Shown here: one piece after another, positions 13,080 to 14,905 of the stretch | How the letters are laid out: each line of letters starts with the position of its first letter | Numbering within the stretch: position 1 is the stretch's first letter | NCBI GenBank assembly: GCA_025980625.1 | Contig: JAICXG010000044.1 | Coordinates: 1 to 14,905 of the forward strand | Reading direction: 5' to 3' | DNA length: 14,905 nucleotides | From: Chthoniobacterales bacterium | GTDB taxonomy: Bacteria; Verrucomicrobiota; Verrucomicrobiia; Chthoniobacterales; UBA10450 | The notes under the pieces: generated by a model | Seen by the model: only the letters and a program-made list of their open reading frames with translations | Told to the model about the DNA's origin: nothing | Database searches by the model: none | Made by a program: the position numbers and the translations under genes

Positions 13080-13961
13080 ATGTCCGTTCTCGTCGATAAG
13101 GAGACTCGCGTTTGCGTGCAGGGAATCACCGGCAGCGCCGGTGCTTTCCACGCGAGGCAGTGCATGGAATATGGCACCAAGGTGGTAGCGGGAGTCACTC
13201 CTGGTAAAGGCGGCCAGATGTTTGATGAGAAGGTGCCGGTATTCGACACCATGTGGGAAGCGCGCAAAGAAGCCGGCTGCAACGCCTCCGTGATTTTCGT
13301 CCCGGCGCCTGCCGCCGCTGATAGCATCCTGGAGGCGGTCGATGCCGGAGTCGAGTTAGTTATTTGCATCACTGAAGGCATTCCAGTGATGGACATGATG
13401 CGGGTGAAAGCGCAGATGGGCGGAAAGAAATCGCGCCTCATCGGACCGAATTGCCCGGGTATCATCACACCGGGAGAGTGCAAGATCGGGATCATGCCCG
13501 GTTACATTCATAAGCCGGGTGCGGTTGGTGTGATCTCGCGCAGCGGCACACTGACTTACGAAGCTGTCTGGCAATTGACTTCGCGCGGCTACGGACAATC
13601 CACCTGCATCGGGATCGGCGGCGATCCGATCAATGGCATGTCGCATCTCGACGCGGTAAAACTTTTCAATGATGATCCGAAGACCGCAGCCCTGATTCTC
13701 ATTGGCGAAATTGGCGGCTCGGCCGAGGAAGAAGCCGCGGCCTGGATTAAAGATAACTGCCGGAAACCGGTGGCTGCGTTCATCGCCGGGACGACGGCCC
13801 CACCGGGGCGTCGGATGGGTCACGCCGGTGCAATTGTTTCAGGGGGAAAAGGCACGGCGGCGGGAAAGATCGCGGCGCTCAAGGCCGCCGGGATCGCGGT
13901 CGCCGATACACCTGCGAGGATGGCCGACACGCTGATCGCGCGCATGAAAGAAAGGAACTAA
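13080..13961 (+). CDS. sucD: Succinate--CoA ligase alpha subunit
   Basis: The alpha subunit of succinyl-CoA synthetase, carrying the CoA site and the phosphohistidine. The 293-residue product has the N-terminal CoA-binding Rossmann domain (VCVQGITGSAGAFHARQCME, GVTPGKGG), the CITEGIPV loop, IGPNCPGIITPGECKIGIMP, SRSGTLTYE, GGDPINGMSHLD, and the active-site His248 in GRRMGHAGAIVSGGKGTA. The start is ATG 13080; the frame is open upstream, but that part is a shadow of the VOC gene. No strong Shine-Dalgarno sequence is visible. It is separated from its partner sucC by the VOC gene, which is unusual, and runs into gltA with only three bases between them. Confidence 0.97.
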   Translation: MSVLVDKETRVCVQGITGSAGAFHARQCMEYGTKVVAGVTPGKGGQMFDEKVPVFDTMWEARKEAGCNASVIFVPAPAAADSILEAVDAGVELVICITEGIPVMDMMRVKAQMGGKKSRLIGPNCPGIITPGECKIGIMPGYIHKPGAVGVISRSGTLTYEAVWQLTSRGYGQSTCIGIGGDPINGMSHLDAVKLFNDDPKTAALILIGEIGGSAEEEAAAWIKDNCRKPVAAFIAGTTAPPGRRMGHAGAIVSGGKGTAAGKIAALKAAGIAVADTPARMADTLIARMKERN

Positions 13962-13964
13962 TCG

Positions 13965-14905
13965 ATGCCGCTCACCGCAAAAGGACTCGAAGGAATCATC
14001 GCTAACACTACGCGCCTGAGCGCGGTGATCGGAGATAAAGGTCAGCTCGCTTACTGCGGCTATGACATCAACGAGCTGGCCGGAAAAGTCAGTTACGAGG
14101 AAGTCGTCTATCTCCTTTGGAACAACAAGCTGCCAAACCGCGAGGAGCTTGAGAAGTGTCATCAAACGTTGCGCTCACATCGCCAGCTTCCCGGACCGGT
14201 AATTGATTTCCTCAAGACTGCGCCCAAGGACGCCAACCCAATGGACGTGATGCGCACTGCCGTCTCGATGATGGGTCTTTACGATCAGGATCTCGACAAG
14301 GCCATGACTCCCGAGCTGAACAAGAAGCGCGCCCGCACCATTACGGCAACGATCGGAGTAATCGCCGCCTACTTTCACCGCGCGCGACAAGGTAAAGACT
14401 TACCACCGGTGCGGGCCGATCTCGGCGAAGCGGCGCATTTCCTGTATCTCATCAGTGGCGAAGAACCAAGCAGGGAAGCCGCCGATACGCTCGACGTCGC
14501 TTTTGTCCTGCACGCCGATCACGGCATGAATGCATCGACCTTCAGCGCGCGGGTGACGATTGCGACCTTGAGTGACATTTATTCGGCCATTACTTCGGCT
14601 ATCGGCACCTTGAAGGGCCCCCTTCACGGCGGCGCGAACGAAGGTGTGATCCACATGCTCGAGGAAATCGGGAGCGAAGAAAACGTCGACGCTTATATCG
14701 AGAAGAAGCTCGCCAAGAAAGAGAAGATCATGGGCATCGGCCACCGCGTTTACAAGATGCTCGACCCGCGCGCGCCGCATTTGCAACGGATGGCGGTGAA
14801 ACTGAGCCAGAAGCTCGGCCAGCCGAAATGGATCAACATGTCCGAGCGGATCGCCAAGCTGATGAAGGAAAAGAAGAACTTGAACGCAAACGTCGATTTT
14901 TATTC
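13965..14905 (+). CDS. gltA: Citrate synthase, 3' end outside the window
   Basis: Citrate synthase, condensing oxaloacetate and acetyl-CoA to start the TCA cycle. I translated this frame myself; it stays open to the window edge (313 codons). Family features: an N-terminal GLEGIIANTTRLSAVIGDKG segment, GYDINELA, LWNNKLPNREEL, HADHGMNASTFSARV, GPLHGGANEGV with catalytic His221, MGIGHRVYK with His260, and NVDFY with catalytic Asp311 in the last codons. The spacing suits the short, roughly 370-residue type found in many bacteria, which also includes 2-methylcitrate synthases, so the latter cannot be fully excluded. AAAGGAA (13951-13957) gives a good Shine-Dalgarno sequence, and the ATG is three bases after sucD, placing it in the sucC-VOC-sucD operon. 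Confidence 0.95.
   Translation, partial: MPLTAKGLEGIIANTTRLSAVIGDKGQLAYCGYDINELAGKVSYEEVVYLLWNNKLPNREELEKCHQTLRSHRQLPGPVIDFLKTAPKDANPMDVMRTAVSMMGLYDQDLDKAMTPELNKKRARTITATIGVIAAYFHRARQGKDLPPVRADLGEAAHFLYLISGEEPSREAADTLDVAFVLHADHGMNASTFSARVTIATLSDIYSAITSAIGTLKGPLHGGANEGVIHMLEEIGSEENVDAYIEKKLAKKEKIMGIGHRVYKMLDPRAPHLQRMAVKLSQKLGQPKWINMSERIAKLMKEKKNLNANVDFY

Noticed and set aside
1..14905. CRISPR arrays, insertion sequences, prophage or defence genes
   Set aside because: No regularly spaced long repeats, transposase, integrase or phage-like proteins were seen; the window is mainly housekeeping and envelope genes.
1..14905. Frequent GATCG and GCGATCGC-like strings as a second dispersed signal
   Set aside because: They are common but short, GC-rich and fit the codon preferences of the genes, unlike CCTAACGA, which goes against them.

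Overview
The window looks like chromosomal DNA from a Gram-negative bacterium with fairly high GC, roughly 60% by eye. LPS-core-type glycosyltransferases imply an outer membrane. The mix of genes and the style of the lineage-restricted hypothetical protein at 9169-9681 would suit a soil Verrucomicrobiota. That placement is an impression; no rRNA or other decisive marker is present.

Region 1 (1-3099) is envelope glycan synthesis. Two minus-strand genes, a GT4 glycosyltransferase and a GT9 heptosyltransferase-like gene cut short by an in-frame TAG, are divergent from a plus-strand WaaG-like LPS core glycosyltransferase. Region 2 (3048-4750) is a minus-strand group: a tail-anchored FHA protein, a HAD phosphatase and a STAS anti-sigma-factor antagonist. 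The STAS gene overlaps the end of the WaaG-like gene tail to tail. Region 3 (4925-8823) is a translation operon, rplT-pheS-pheT, without the infC-rpmI pair often found upstream. Its first gene has a Shine-Dalgarno sequence separated from the ATG by a perfect palindrome. Region 4 (8824-9168) has no protein gene. It holds a structured RNA resembling 6S RNA, followed by a strong intrinsic terminator. Region 5 (9169-11404) has a minus-strand hypothetical protein built from two copies of one module, then carA, a small exported Cys/His-rich protein and a second strong terminator. Region 6 (11487-14905) is a TCA-cycle operon, sucC, a VOC-fold gene, sucD and gltA, with gltA running off the window.

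The most unusual signal is not a gene. The octamer CCTAACGA, usually as GCCTAACGA, occurs 17 times on either strand between 2641 and 12552, where fewer than one copy is expected by chance. It cuts across genes in several reading frames, forces codons such as TTA and AGG that look rare here, and also lies at gene ends and terminators. It behaves like a genome-wide DNA signal, for example an uptake, recombination or chromosome-organisation site, rather than like protein-coding constraint.
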